Shown here: positions 7,620-16,691 of the stretch, piece by piece | Position numbering within the stretch: the stretch's first letter is position 1 | How the letters are laid out: the number at the start of each line of letters is the position of its first letter | NCBI GenBank assembly: GCA_017746715.1 | Contig: JAGHZQ010000053.1 | Coordinates: 60,310-124,309, forward strand | Direction: 5' to 3' | DNA: 64,000 bases | Source of the DNA: Cyanobacteria bacterium SBLK | Lineage (GTDB): Bacteria; Cyanobacteriota; Cyanobacteriia; Cyanobacteriales; Spirulinaceae | Made by a program: the position numbers and the translations under genes | The notes under the pieces: model-generated | What the model was told of the DNA's origin: nothing | The model's input: only the letters and a program-made list of their open reading frames with translations | Database searches by the model: none

Positions 7620-10600
7620 TTATTGACTAACAATAAGTTGTTCTTCTGCTTGCAAGGGAACTGTCATAGAGAGAGATTGTTGGGGAGGATGGAGGAGATT
7701 TGAATGTGCATTTATATTATGAATGGGAATTTCGATACAAAAGGCTGCCCCTTCCCCCGTGGATGAAAAACACTCGATTTTGCCCTCATGACGTTCGGTA
7801 ATAATCTGATAGCTAATCGAAAGACCGAGTCCGGTTCCTTTTCCCACAGGTTTTGTTGTAAAGAAAGGATCGAATAATTGTTGCTGGATGCCTTCAGGAA
7901 TTCCCGCACCATTATCGCGAATTACGATTCGCACCCAATCTCCAGAGATCGCCTCCGTCCGAATGAGAATCTGACTCGGTTTGATTGCAATTTCCTCGAG
8001 AGAGCGCTGTTCGTCATAACTTTCTAAAGCATCGATCGCATTGGCCAAAATATTCATAAAGACTTGATTGAGTTGTCCGGGATAACATTTCACTAATGGC
8101 AGTTCTCCATATTCCTTAATAATATCAATCCCTTCAAAACGCCGACCTTCATTATCCGTTCTGGCAATCGTCCGATGTTGTAAAATTAAGAGGGTATTAT
8201 CCAAACCTTCATGAATATCGACAAATTTGGCATCAGCTTCATCAGTCCGAGAAAAATTCCGCAACCCTTTAACGATCTCTTGAATTCGACTGACCCCTAA
8301 GTCCATAGACGCTAAAACATCAGGAAAATCGTCGCGAACGAACTCGTATTCCATATTTTCGCTAAATTCTTCAATTGTCGCACTGGGCTTGGAGTGTTCT
8401 TGTTGATAAAGTTGTAGAAGTTTGAGAACATCTCCTGCATATTGTTTCAAATATTGCAAATTGCCAGAAATAAAATTCAAAGGATTGTTAATCTCATGGG
8501 CGACCCCTGCCACCAATAATCCCAAACTGGACATTTTTTCTGTTTGAATCAATTGGGCTTGCGTGCTCTTTAAATCTTCGAGAGTCTTTTTCATTTGTGC
8601 CGCTCGAGCCGTGGCGATCGCCGTGGCAAAGCGGCTCTCTTCATACAATTTCGCATGGTCGATGGCAATGGCAATGCGATCGCCTAAATCTAACATTAGC
8701 TCGACTTCATCTTCCGACCAAGAACGATATTTTTTATGACTTTCGCAAACAATCACTCCCACTTTTCCCGAGCGGGGATAGATGGCGATCGCCAACAAAG
8801 ATTTTAACCCCCGGGATTGCAAATAATGACGATTGGCGGCATCGAGGCCGGGATGAGTATCGATATTATCAATTTGCAGGAGATTTTCTTGGAAGAGTGC
8901 CTCGCTCAATACAGAAATTGTATGCTCTTGTCGAGAACAACCAATACAAACTGCCTCTCGTTCGCATACTTGGCTGATGGGTTCAAAAATTGCCGGTTCT
9001 ACATCCCGACGATACCAAAAGAACTGGGTGCAATCGATCTGCATCAAGTCGCGAATTTCATTGACGGCGGTACGAAGAATGGTTTTAAAATCGAGGGAGT
9101 TGAGGATTTGCCCGGCCAAGCGCTGCTTGAGTTCTCGCTGTCGTCGGGGAGAGGAAATGGATTGCAAGGAAGAACTGGGGGCAATTTCTAGAGGGCGTTC
9201 GTGCAGCAGCAAGGCTTTGGGAGACTGTTCTGCCAATAATGCCGTTGCGGCTCGGGCGTCTAAGGCCGTAGAAAAGAGGAATCCTTGTGCTTTTTCGCAT
9301 TGCAGTTTTTGCAACTGCTCCAATTGAAAACGCGTTTCCACTCCCTCGGCAACGACCTCCAAACCCAAATTGTGGGCGAGGGTGACGATGGTCCAAACCA
9401 CGCCGCCTTTTCTGGGAGAAGGGTTTGCTTCTCCACTGCCCATTTCTTTGATAAAGGAGCGATCGATTTTCAGGGTTGTTAAAGGAAATTTGATGAGGTG
9501 AGACAGGGAAGAGTAACCCGTGCCAAAGTCATCGATAGATAGTCCAATTCCCCTTTCTCGCAAGGCTTCCAGCATTCGTGCCGCCGCCTCGGGGTTGTCC
9601 ATTAACGAACTTTCCGTAATTTCTAAATTTAAGTATCTTCCTTCAATTCCCGTGGTTCGCAAAATGCGATCGATTTGTTCGACAAGATTGGGTTGGCTGA
9701 ATTGCTTGGGGGAAAGATTGACGCTAATAATGGGCGGATCTTCTAAATTAAAAGTTTCTTGCCACAGTCGCAATTGCAGGGCAGCTTGAAAGAGAATATA
9801 GCTTCCAAGGGGAACGATCGCTCCGGTTTCTTCGGCAAGGGGAATAAATTCTTGAGGAAAAATTAACCCCCGTCTCGGATGCTGCCAGCGCACGAGGGCT
9901 TCAAAACCCAGAATACGCCCGCTTTGAGGAGAAAAAATGGGTTGGTAGTGCAGGATAAATTCCTCGCAAGTTTCGACCGCACTCCGCAAGTCGTTTTCTA
10001 ATTCTAGTAAAGTGAGTGCATTTTGATACATGCGCGGATTGAACAGCACGTAGCGGGAGATGCCCCCGAGTTCTTTGGCACGATACATGGCAGTATCGGC
10101 AGCCCGCAGGATATCTTCGGAGGTATCGTAATAAACGATGGGGCTGGGGAGAGGACAATTGGGAAATTGCGGGGTTGACGGTTCGAGATGGGGCTGTCGC
10201 TGTGCTTTCGAGGCACAGACGACAATCCCCATGCTGGCACCGGTGAAAACTTGGTGCTCTTTGAGGTAAAAAGGTTGCGCCAATTCTTTTTGAATGCGGC
10301 CGGCCACTTTTAACACGCCGTCTAGATCCGGGATTTCCGTTAGCAAAATCGTAAATTCATCACCCCCCAAGCGGGCGACGGTATCTTCTGCTCGCACGAT
10401 ACTTTCCAAACGGCGGGCGACTTCCACCAGCAGGCGATCGCCGACTAAATGCCCCAAACTATCATTCACCACTTTAAAGCGGTTTAAATCTAAAAAGAGA
10501 ACGGCAAAAAAGTTTGCAGGGGTTATATTTTTCCGCTTGGCGAGGGTTTCTTCGAGGCGTTGCAGGAAAAAGGCGCGATTGGGCAACCCCGTTAGGGCAT

Positions 10601-11522
10601 CGTGCCAAGCATTGTAGCGCAATTGTTCTTCCATTTGCTTGCGCTCGGTAATTTCGGTAATCGTACCGATATAACCGAGGGATTGACCTTCGCCACTGGT
10701 TTGCAGGGCGGCTTGAGCGAAGACCCACGTTTGGCGACCGTCGGGACGCAAGAGGCGATACTCTAAGGATTTAAAGGGGAGTTCCTGTTGGACGGCGCGA
10801 CACCATTCCGCTCGCACCCGATCGCGATCCTCGGGGTGCAGCGATCTCGTCCAGCCCATATTGGACGCATCTTCAAGGGTCATCCCTGCTAGTTCGCTCC
10901 ATCGTTCGTTGACTTCGAGATAGCGCCCTTGGGGATCCGTGCGAAAGATGCCTACAGGAGAGAGGTGCACGAGATTTTCATATTGATTGTAGCTTTGCTG
11001 GAGGGCAACTTCGATTTGTTTGCGTTCGCTGATATCAAATTGAATGGTGAGATATTGCCACGGTTCTTGCTTCTCATCTAAAAAAGGAATAATTGTGGTA
11101 TTGACCCAGTAAACTTTACCGCTTTTGGCGCGATCGCAGATTTCTCCCTTCCAAGTTTCGCCCGAACGAATCGTTTGCCAAAGATTGTCAAAAAATTCCT
11201 TGGGATGATAAGAAGAATTCAACAAGCGAAAATTTTGTCCGATGAGTTCCCTCGAAGAATAACCGGAAATTTCGCAAAATTTTTCGTTCACGTAATTTAT
11301 TTTTCCTCTCGCATCGGCAATGGCCACAATTGCCGCCCGATCTAAAGCAAATTTAAAATTCTTTAATTCTTGCAGAGATTTATTAAGTTCTACTTTACAT
11401 TGATGGCAATTGGTCTCGCAGCGGTAAAAATCTAAATCGGTTACTTTGGGAGCGTGTTTACCTACATGTTTTCCCGTAATGGGCTTGATAGTTGGAGGAG
11501 TCGAGAAATCGTGCAAAGTCAT
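7620..11522 (-). CDS. PAS-PAS-GGDEF-EAL-GAF-histidine kinase fusion
   Basis: 1300 residues joining c-di-GMP turnover and two-component signalling. Order: a Cys-x3-Cys-x2-Cys knot (residues 35-42), PAS 1 (about 55-170), PAS 2 (about 180-295), GGDEF (305-490), EAL (505-765), GAF (about 795-960), then HisKA and HATPase_c (about 990-1265). All active motifs look intact: the inhibitory RxxD (RAED 377-380) five residues before GGDEF (386-390); EAL (541-543) with DDFGTGYSS and KIDRSFIK; the kinase histidine H1009 (GVAHEINNPLNFI); and the ATP-lid GKGTGLGLSI. There is no membrane segment and no receiver domain, so it is a soluble sensor that must phosphorylate another protein. The GGDEF domain carries an insert of about 25 residues (around 440-465). 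It lies inside the left nif arm. Confidence 0.93.
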   Translation of the reverse strand: MTLHDFSTPPTIKPITGKHVGKHAPKVTDLDFYRCETNCHQCKVELNKSLQELKNFKFALDRAAIVAIADARGKINYVNEKFCEISGYSSRELIGQNFRLLNSSYHPKEFFDNLWQTIRSGETWKGEICDRAKSGKVYWVNTTIIPFLDEKQEPWQYLTIQFDISERKQIEVALQQSYNQYENLVHLSPVGIFRTDPQGRYLEVNERWSELAGMTLEDASNMGWTRSLHPEDRDRVRAEWCRAVQQELPFKSLEYRLLRPDGRQTWVFAQAALQTSGEGQSLGYIGTITEITERKQMEEQLRYNAWHDALTGLPNRAFFLQRLEETLAKRKNITPANFFAVLFLDLNRFKVVNDSLGHLVGDRLLVEVARRLESIVRAEDTVARLGGDEFTILLTEIPDLDGVLKVAGRIQKELAQPFYLKEHQVFTGASMGIVVCASKAQRQPHLEPSTPQFPNCPLPSPIVYYDTSEDILRAADTAMYRAKELGGISRYVLFNPRMYQNALTLLELENDLRSAVETCEEFILHYQPIFSPQSGRILGFEALVRWQHPRRGLIFPQEFIPLAEETGAIVPLGSYILFQAALQLRLWQETFNLEDPPIISVNLSPKQFSQPNLVEQIDRILRTTGIEGRYLNLEITESSLMDNPEAAARMLEALRERGIGLSIDDFGTGYSSLSHLIKFPLTTLKIDRSFIKEMGSGEANPSPRKGGVVWTIVTLAHNLGLEVVAEGVETRFQLEQLQKLQCEKAQGFLFSTALDARAATALLAEQSPKALLLHERPLEIAPSSSLQSISSPRRQRELKQRLAGQILNSLDFKTILRTAVNEIRDLMQIDCTQFFWYRRDVEPAIFEPISQVCEREAVCIGCSRQEHTISVLSEALFQENLLQIDNIDTHPGLDAANRHYLQSRGLKSLLAIAIYPRSGKVGVIVCESHKKYRSWSEDEVELMLDLGDRIAIAIDHAKLYEESRFATAIATARAAQMKKTLEDLKSTQAQLIQTEKMSSLGLLVAGVAHEINNPLNFISGNLQYLKQYAGDVLKLLQLYQQEHSKPSATIEEFSENMEYEFVRDDFPDVLASMDLGVSRIQEIVKGLRNFSRTDEADAKFVDIHEGLDNTLLILQHRTIARTDNEGRRFEGIDIIKEYGELPLVKCYPGQLNQVFMNILANAIDALESYDEQRSLEEIAIKPSQILIRTEAISGDWVRIVIRDNGAGIPEGIQQQLFDPFFTTKPVGKGTGLGLSISYQIITERHEGKIECFSSTGEGAAFCIEIPIHNINAHSNLLHPPQQSLSMTVPLQAEEQLIVSQ

Positions 11523-11937
11523 GAGATCGTCCTTCTGAGAGAATGGAAAATTGAATCATTTTGTCACTTTTTATTCCTTTACTATTGTTTTTAGGAATAA
11601 AAAGATTCGGTTTGGTTAAGATGCTTTTACCAATCTCGATCTCCGCGATCGAAAGATTGCCCTTCGATAATTTTTCGATCTTTTCTATTTCTTAACATAA
11701 CCCGATCATAATCAATTTTTAAGATATTTTTTATATCCTAGCTGTATTTAGAGATACAGCTATTTTGCTTTTATTTTTTCTTAATATTTACTAAGATAGA
11801 GATTCCTAGAATTCGCGCATTTAAATTTTACATCAGGAAAAATTAATTAAACAAAAAATAAGGCTCTTAATATTGTTTTTCTGGAGAAAATAAAAGTTAT
11901 CTTGTTTTAAGATTTCTTAACTTAAGGTTCTTCGATA
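11523..11937. other. AT-rich spacer upstream of the kinase gene
   Basis: About 415 bases, strongly AT-rich, between the kinase gene and the HTH gene. It must carry the kinase promoter. The only clear structure is the hairpin at 11739-11762. I found no remnant of a transposase catalytic domain by eye. Confidence 0.5.
11739..11762 (+). terminator. Orphan terminator-like hairpin
   Basis: Perfect 9-bp stem (TAGCTGTAT / ATACAGCTA, loop TTAGAG) followed by a T-rich stretch on the plus strand. No plus-strand gene lies upstream, so it may end an unannotated RNA or be a regulatory structure. Confidence 0.4.
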
Positions 11938-12408
11938 TTATTCTAAATTAGCTTGTTGTTCTTCGAGTTGTTTTTGCGTTCGTTGTTTTTGCGTTCGTTG
12001 TTTTTGTAGAATTCTCCTAATTTGAGATGCGCTGATTGAGATTCCTGTTTCTTGCTCTAAATGAGCCGCCAGTTTTTCCCCCGTCCATCTCTTAAAATTA
12101 TAACCTAAATCTTGAGGTGTTTTTTGAGAAATTTCTAAAAGTTTGGCAATATAGTCATCCGTTACTTTTCGAGCATTTCCTTTAATTTTTTCATCTTTAA
12201 AGCTCTCCATATCTTCTGGATCGCCGCGAACGCACCAATAGGCAACCGTCCGTTTAGAACAGCCTACAAAATCGGCAATTTGAGCATAAGTTTTGCCGTC
12301 ATTCAATAATAATAACATTAAAATTCTTTCCCTCACATCAGCGCGATCGCTTGTCTTTAAAGCTTTTTGCAAACGCTCTTTTTGATCGGGGGCGAGAAAA
12401 TCTTTCAT
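11938..12408 (-). CDS. HTH protein resembling the N-terminus of IS630-type transposases
   Basis: 156 residues. Residues 20-125 match the DNA-binding half of IS630-family transposases: 'DVRERILMLLLLNDGKTYAQIADFVG CSKRTV' style HTH and a second helical domain ('WTGEKLAAHLEQETGISIS'). The DDE catalytic half is missing and the tail is a short repeat, RTQKQ three times, encoded by a tandem DNA repeat. It could be a truncated transposase or a domesticated regulator. It sits between CBS-CP12 and the kinase on the same strand. Its start is supported by MKDFLAPDQKERL, a common beginning for such proteins. Confidence 0.6.
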   Translation of the reverse strand: MKDFLAPDQKERLQKALKTSDRADVRERILMLLLLNDGKTYAQIADFVGCSKRTVAYWCVRGDPEDMESFKDEKIKGNARKVTDDYIAKLLEISQKTPQDLGYNFKRWTGEKLAAHLEQETGISISASQIRRILQKQRTQKQRTQKQLEEQQANLE

Positions 12409-12543
12409 TTTTATGGGTTAATTGTTATGAGTTATGGGTTGCGAGAGAGCGATCGCACAGGAATTGTAAGATCGCTCCTAACCTACTCGAAGAATTGCGA
12501 ATAATTTCCAGACAGAGACTCGTTCGCGCTCTTGGGTTTCAAA

Positions 12544-13176
12544 CTATTTGTGGCGTACTTGTAACACTTCTGGATTTTCTTCGCAGAAGAGTTGGAAAGC
12601 ACTTTTCTCGGGAGCATCGACACCCTCTTGGTAAGCCGCCTCGGCTTCAAGATCGTCAACTAATTCCCAAGCTTCCAAACAAGTGGCAGAAGTGGGATCT
12701 TTGTCAGCTAATGCTTTTGCTTCCGCGATCGCTTTTTCTAATTCCCGTTGCAACAACGGTAGCTTGGGATTCTCTACAAAATCGGCTTTGTAGAGAATAT
12801 CGCTTTCGGAAATAATACCCAGCAATTCGCCTTTAATGACTGGAGCAATGCGAATGCCAGTATTCGCAAATAAACGCGCTACATATTCCACTGCCAGATC
12901 GGGATTGACCACAATACACGGCTTGGTCATGATTTCATGAACGCGGATTTGTTTGGGATCTTTACCGTAAGCTACCACTTTCGTGATGACATCAGTATGA
13001 GTAAGAATGCCATAAGCATCTCCCTCACGGCGGGTTTCGACGATCAACGCCCGCAATTGTTTCATTTTCATCAATTTGACCGCATCAGCAACAGTTGCAG
13101 AACCGCGAATGGTTGCAACTTCTTCAGTCATGATATCCGATGCTTTTTTGGTCAAAATATCAGAGTATGTCGCCAT
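12544..13176 (-). CDS. CBS-CP12 fusion protein
   Basis: 210 residues. Two CBS domains (residues about 8-68 and 82-130) form a Bateman module that binds adenine nucleotides. The C-terminal 60 residues are a CP12-like segment: 'CLEAWELVDDLEAEAAYQ' (about 165-182) and 'FCEENPEVLQVR' (about 197-208). Free CP12 shuts down GAPDH and phosphoribulokinase in the Calvin cycle by disulfide switching; here the second disulfide pair is broken, since only one cysteine remains at the end. CBS-CP12 fusions are a known cyanobacterial family. Placement directly after nifT suggests co-expression with nitrogen fixation, perhaps linking energy state to carbon flow (inference). Confidence 0.87.
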   Translation of the reverse strand: MATYSDILTKKASDIMTEEVATIRGSATVADAVKLMKMKQLRALIVETRREGDAYGILTHTDVITKVVAYGKDPKQIRVHEIMTKPCIVVNPDLAVEYVARLFANTGIRIAPVIKGELLGIISESDILYKADFVENPKLPLLQRELEKAIAEAKALADKDPTSATCLEAWELVDDLEAEAAYQEGVDAPEKSAFQLFCEENPEVLQVRHK

Positions 13177-13246
13177 AAAAAGGACGCTCCTTTGAGATGA
13201 ACAAACAAGGGAATCCCAAAAGACGCTTCGGGATTCCCGTAATGAA

Positions 13247-13447
13247 TTACAATTTTTTCGCCCTCACGGTTAAAGGCAATTCGAGGGGCTCTTCAAGATC
13301 CTTAAATTCCAATTCCCACCCATTCGCTAAAGTTAAGATTCTAGCATCTTCGTTCTGTTGGTCGTTCACGACTTCTTCTTCGAGATCTTTTTTCGCAACA
13401 TAGACTGACAAGTTGCCGGCTTCATTTTTGTGTAGCATAACTTTCAT
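13247..13447 (-). CDS. nifT: Nitrogen fixation protein NifT
   Basis: 66 residues, the usual size for NifT/FixU. It starts MKVMLHKNEAGNLSVYVAKKDLEE and has the family signature 'LTLANGWELEF' followed by 'LPLTVRAKKL' at the end. NifT is a small nif-cluster protein; its loss gives mild or no phenotype in studied diazotrophs and its role is unclear. It follows nifZ by 42 nt and precedes CBS-CP12 by 70 nt, in the nifP-led minus-strand group. Confidence 0.92.
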   Translation of the reverse strand: MKVMLHKNEAGNLSVYVAKKDLEEEVVNDQQNEDARILTLANGWELEFKDLEEPLELPLTVRAKKL

Positions 13448-13489
13448 GATTTTTGCCTCGATAATGGGTAATGGGGAATTGCAAATTAT

Positions 13490-13747
13490 TTACTCTGTCG
13501 CTTCGAGTTCGCGCTTGCGACAACCAACAACGAAGTTCGTTTCGATAAAATGGACGGAATAGATATAGAAACTTTGCAAATAAGTTCCGATGCCGACGAT
13601 ATAGCCGATATCTCCTTTTTTGGCCAAGGTTTCGCCAATTTCTTTACCCGGAAATGTACCGTCATTGCGGATGAGTTTGCGAATCCGGACTTTCTGTTCT
13701 AAATCGAATGCCGGGGGTAAATCGAGTTCTAATTCGTCAACTGCCAT
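13490..13747 (-). CDS. nifZ: Nitrogen fixation protein NifZ
   Basis: 85 residues, matching the core NifZ domain ('VRIRKLIRNDGTFPGKEIGETLAKKGDIGYI...GTYLQSFYIYSVHF'). NifZ helps mature the P-clusters of the MoFe protein, in the best-studied systems the second P-cluster. The protein is of the short cyanobacterial kind without a long C-terminal extension. It lies 54 nt after nifV and 42 nt before nifT. Confidence 0.92.
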   Translation of the reverse strand: MAVDELELDLPPAFDLEQKVRIRKLIRNDGTFPGKEIGETLAKKGDIGYIVGIGTYLQSFYIYSVHFIETNFVVGCRKRELEATE

Positions 13748-13801
13748 GATTTTTAAGGATGAAGGATAGAGGATGAAGAATGAAAAATAATCACAAGTGA
13801 A

Positions 13802-14923
13802 TTAACTTGCTAATTGGGAGTGGGCGAGTCCGATCGCTTCTTCCACGGTTAAGCTGCGTTTGGCTTGAATGGAGAAATTTCGCACGGCATCTAGTACCGA
13901 CTGGGCTTCTTCTTTGCTCGGATGGATTCCGTATTGTTGCAAGAGATTTAAAAGCGAATGCCGTCCTGAATGCTTGCCGATCGCCAACTGTCGATTGCCT
14001 CCGACTTCTTCGGGAGCAAACGCCTCATAAGTTTGAGGATTTTGCAAGACTCCGTGGGCGTGAATGCCAGATTCGTGAGCAAAGGCATTATCTCCCACGA
14101 TCGCTTTCCAAGGGGGAACGGAACAGCCGGAAATCGTCGCTACAAAGAGAGACAGTTCCCGCAGTCGCGTCGTATCGATTCCCAAATTCAGGCTATAGAT
14201 GCGCTTGAGTGCCATGACAATTTCTTCGAGGGCAGTATTGCCGGCACGTTCTCCCAAACCATTAACGGTGGTATTGACGGAAGTGGCACCTGCTTGCAGT
14301 CCCGCAAGGGCGTTGGCATTAGCCAAGCCAAAATCGTTATGAGCGTGCATTTCTACAGGAATCGAGAGTCCTTGCACCAATTTGCTAACTTTGCTGGCAG
14401 TGGTTGCCGGATCGAGAATGCCTACGGTATCGCAGAAGCGAAAGCGAGAAGCACCCCATTGTTCGGCAGATTGGGCGACTTCGAGGAGAAAATTTTCCTC
14501 GGCGCGGGAGGAATCTTCTCCCCCAATAGAAACATACAACCCCTCATCGCGGGCAAAGGCAATGGTATCGTGCAAGCACTCGATCGCTTTGCGATAGTTT
14601 CCCTGAAATTTAGCTGCGATTTGGATTTCTGAGACGGGGATGGAAATATGTACCCGTTGCAAACCGCAAGCGATGGAGGCTTCGATATCGGAACGCACGG
14701 CGCGATTCCATCCCGTCAGAGCAGTACGGAAACCCGATCTCGTCATCTGCGTAATGGCAATCGCCTCATCGCCGCCCATAGCTGGAATGCCGACTTCTAG
14801 TTCGGGAATGCCCATTGCATCCATGAACGCAGCAAGGGTCACTTTTTCTTCGACATTGAAAGCAACGCCCGCAGCCTGTTCGCCGTCTCGTAGAGTTGTA
14901 TCGTTAATATGAACTCGATTCAT
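13802..14923 (-). CDS. nifV: Homocitrate synthase
   Basis: Condenses acetyl-CoA with 2-oxoglutarate to R-homocitrate, the organic ligand of FeMo-cofactor. The 373-residue product begins MNRVHINDTTLRDGEQAAGVAF; I take this ATG (14921-14923) rather than an upstream one at 14980, which would overlap the preceding DUF2949 gene. DRE-TIM metallolyase features are present: 'TTLRDGEQ' (metal and substrate), 'MHAHNDFGLANANALAG' with the HxH metal ligands, and 'NGLGERAGN'. It is the fourth gene of the nifP group and precedes nifZ. Confidence 0.95.
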   Translation of the reverse strand: MNRVHINDTTLRDGEQAAGVAFNVEEKVTLAAFMDAMGIPELEVGIPAMGGDEAIAITQMTRSGFRTALTGWNRAVRSDIEASIACGLQRVHISIPVSEIQIAAKFQGNYRKAIECLHDTIAFARDEGLYVSIGGEDSSRAEENFLLEVAQSAEQWGASRFRFCDTVGILDPATTASKVSKLVQGLSIPVEMHAHNDFGLANANALAGLQAGATSVNTTVNGLGERAGNTALEEIVMALKRIYSLNLGIDTTRLRELSLFVATISGCSVPPWKAIVGDNAFAHESGIHAHGVLQNPQTYEAFAPEEVGGNRQLAIGKHSGRHSLLNLLQQYGIHPSKEEAQSVLDAVRNFSIQAKRSLTVEEAIGLAHSQLAS

Positions 14924-14958
14924 GAGTGGAGTAATGGGTAAGGGGTAATTGCGACTTG

Positions 14959-15162
14959 TTAGAGGCGAGCATCCATCCAATCAAAAATACCTTGCAGCTG
15001 CTCGAGGGAAATCAATCCGTATTGCCAAAGAATCATGGGCAAGGGATCGCTAGAACATTTTTGATTGTGTAAGGCGAAAGACAACTCTTCATTCGAAATT
15101 GCCAAATCGTCATGCAGAAATTGACTGAATTCTGCGAAAGCAGGGGTAGAATTGTATTCCAT
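14959..15162 (-). CDS. DUF2949 family protein
   Basis: 67 residues. The C-terminal half, 'LPMILWQYGLISLEQLQGIFDW', is the core of the cyanobacterial DUF2949 family, small soluble proteins of unknown function. It lies 64 nt after the Asr1405-like gene and 35 nt before nifV, on the same strand, so it probably belongs to the nif transcript here. No metal-binding motif is visible; there is a single cysteine. Confidence 0.78.
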   Translation of the reverse strand: MEYNSTPAFAEFSQFLHDDLAISNEELSFALHNQKCSSDPLPMILWQYGLISLEQLQGIFDWMDARL

Positions 15163-15226
15163 GACAGCACCTCGGGGTGGGTTAACTTACAAGACAGTCG
15201 ATTGTCCCAACTCCAAATTGATGAGA

Positions 15227-15505
15227 TTATTCGACGGGGTGAGAAAGTTGTAATTGCGTTTCCCAGCATCGCTCCAGCCAATCAATGGATTCTTGACGAG
15301 TGGCAACCGATTGCAAAACCGTACTGCGCAGTAAAAGGGCTTGGAGTCCGTGACGAATGCCGACCCAAAGAGAACCATCGGGGAGACACCAACAAGGAAT
15401 AGTGAGTTCTTGCAAGCGGCGGTAAAGCATCCAGCGATCGCTGCGAGAAATATTGGCAACCGGACTGACGAGAGCTTCGGGATGGGCAATTTTAAATGTA
15501 TTCAT
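15227..15505 (-). CDS. Asr1405/Asl0597-like nif-region protein
   Basis: 92 residues from the ATG at 15503-15505 (MNTFKIAHPEALVSPV), which starts 22 nt after the nifP stop; a longer frame from 15559 would overlap nifP. The body 'RSDRWMLYRRLQELTIPCWCLPDGSLWVGI' resembles a small protein that I recall next to nif genes in heterocystous cyanobacteria under the name Asr1405. Function unknown. A CWC pair (about residues 38-40) is the only notable cysteine feature. Confidence 0.72.
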   Translation of the reverse strand: MNTFKIAHPEALVSPVANISRSDRWMLYRRLQELTIPCWCLPDGSLWVGIRHGLQALLLRSTVLQSVATRQESIDWLERCWETQLQLSHPVE

Positions 15506-15527
15506 TATCTTAAGAAAGAGTGAGGGA

Positions 15528-16349
15528 TTAATTCTGTATCTGTTGTTCCAGTTTTTCAATTCGGTCTAATAACATCCGAATCACTTTGGCTTCTACGTCT
15601 GGTAGCTTGGCGTGTTCTAAGTGCTCTAAGGGGCATCCGTGACCCGTACGAGAAATGATCCGTCCGGGTACGCCGACGACGGTACAATCATCGGGAACGT
15701 CTCGCAAAACAATAGAACCCGCTCCAACGCGGACGCGATCTCCGATACAAATATTGCCTAAAACTTTGGCTCCCGCGCCAACGATAACGTTACTTCCAAG
15801 GGTGGGGTGGCGCTTGCCGCTTTCTTTACCCGTTCCGCCGAGAGTAGCATTTTGATAAATCAAACAATAATCTCCCACAATGGCGGTTTCGCCAATCACA
15901 ACCCCCATCCCGTGGTCGATAAAGACTCCTTTACCAATCGTTGCACCGGGATGAATTTCAATGCCCGTAAACAGGCGACCGATGTGGGAGAGCAAACGCG
16001 GAAAAAAGCTGATATTCCGGCCATACAACCAATGAGAAACGCGATGGAGCACCAGAGCGTGCAAACCGGGATAACAGAGTAAAATTTCCCAGATATTACG
16101 AGCGGCAGGGTCTCTCTCAAAGATAATGTTTACATCCGTGCGAATATTTGCGATCGGGGTTTGCACTCCCGACAAGACACTTGCAAATGCACTGGATAAT
16201 ATTTGTCTTGTTTTAGCAAAGATGGGCGGTATTAGGGAAAACGTTCGCTTTTTCTTAACGTTTTGGGATTTAAGCAGGGGAAGGGACTGTGACATTGAAT
16301 TCCGGGATAGGGGGGCGGTGGGTTTTGTTTTTTGTAACAAGTCCCCCAA
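15528..16349 (-). CDS. nifP: Serine O-acetyltransferase, nif-linked
   Basis: Makes O-acetylserine from serine and acetyl-CoA, the precursor of cysteine; the nif-linked copy is thought to raise cysteine supply for Fe-S cluster assembly by NifS. The 273-residue product has an N-terminal extension (first 70 residues) then the SAT core: 'DPAARNIWEILLCYPGLHAL', the left-handed hexapeptide beta-helix ('HPGATIGKGVFIDHGMGVVIGE') with the catalytic His-Asp, and 'GVPGRIISR'. Internal starts such as MSQSLPLL (residue 19) are possible. It is the first gene of the minus-strand nif arm, divergent from nifB across an 828-bp spacer. Confidence 0.92.
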   Translation of the reverse strand: MGDLLQKTKPTAPLSRNSMSQSLPLLKSQNVKKKRTFSLIPPIFAKTRQILSSAFASVLSGVQTPIANIRTDVNIIFERDPAARNIWEILLCYPGLHALVLHRVSHWLYGRNISFFPRLLSHIGRLFTGIEIHPGATIGKGVFIDHGMGVVIGETAIVGDYCLIYQNATLGGTGKESGKRHPTLGSNVIVGAGAKVLGNICIGDRVRVGAGSIVLRDVPDDCTVVGVPGRIISRTGHGCPLEHLEHAKLPDVEAKVIRMLLDRIEKLEQQIQN

Positions 16350-16370
16350 TTGGTCGAGATTGAGTTCATT

Positions 16371-16387
16371 TCGATTAGATTGATTAG
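16371..16387. promoter_or_regulatory. GATTAGATT element upstream of nifP
   Basis: TCGATTAGATTGATTAG, 22 bp before the annotated nifP start (76 bp before the alternative start). It shares GATTAGATT and most flanking bases with the palindrome in front of nifB. Confidence 0.4.
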
Positions 16388-16691
16388 CGCTTTTAATTGC
16401 TGGAAATTACGATCGCGCTAATGCAGTCACCCTCTATCTTTGAGGATTTAATAAAAAAATTTTGGGGACTGGGTACGAGTTTTTTTTCAACAGGGAACGG
16501 GTATTGATCGGTGGGGGAACGAGTATTTTCTAAAATAGCAGTAAAGCCTTGCCATTCAAGGATTTGCAGTGAATTTAGAGAGGAGGGCAAAAGAGATATT
16601 TTTGCACTCGGCGATCGCGATGCCAAACGAGGCTCAAATGCTTATCCGTTCTACTTTTTTACCAATTTATTCTCTCGTGCAAAGTGGAAGA

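Noticed and set aside
15112..15402. Plus-strand frame across the DUF2949/Asr1405-like genes
   Set aside because: Antisense shadow of two supported minus-strand genes.
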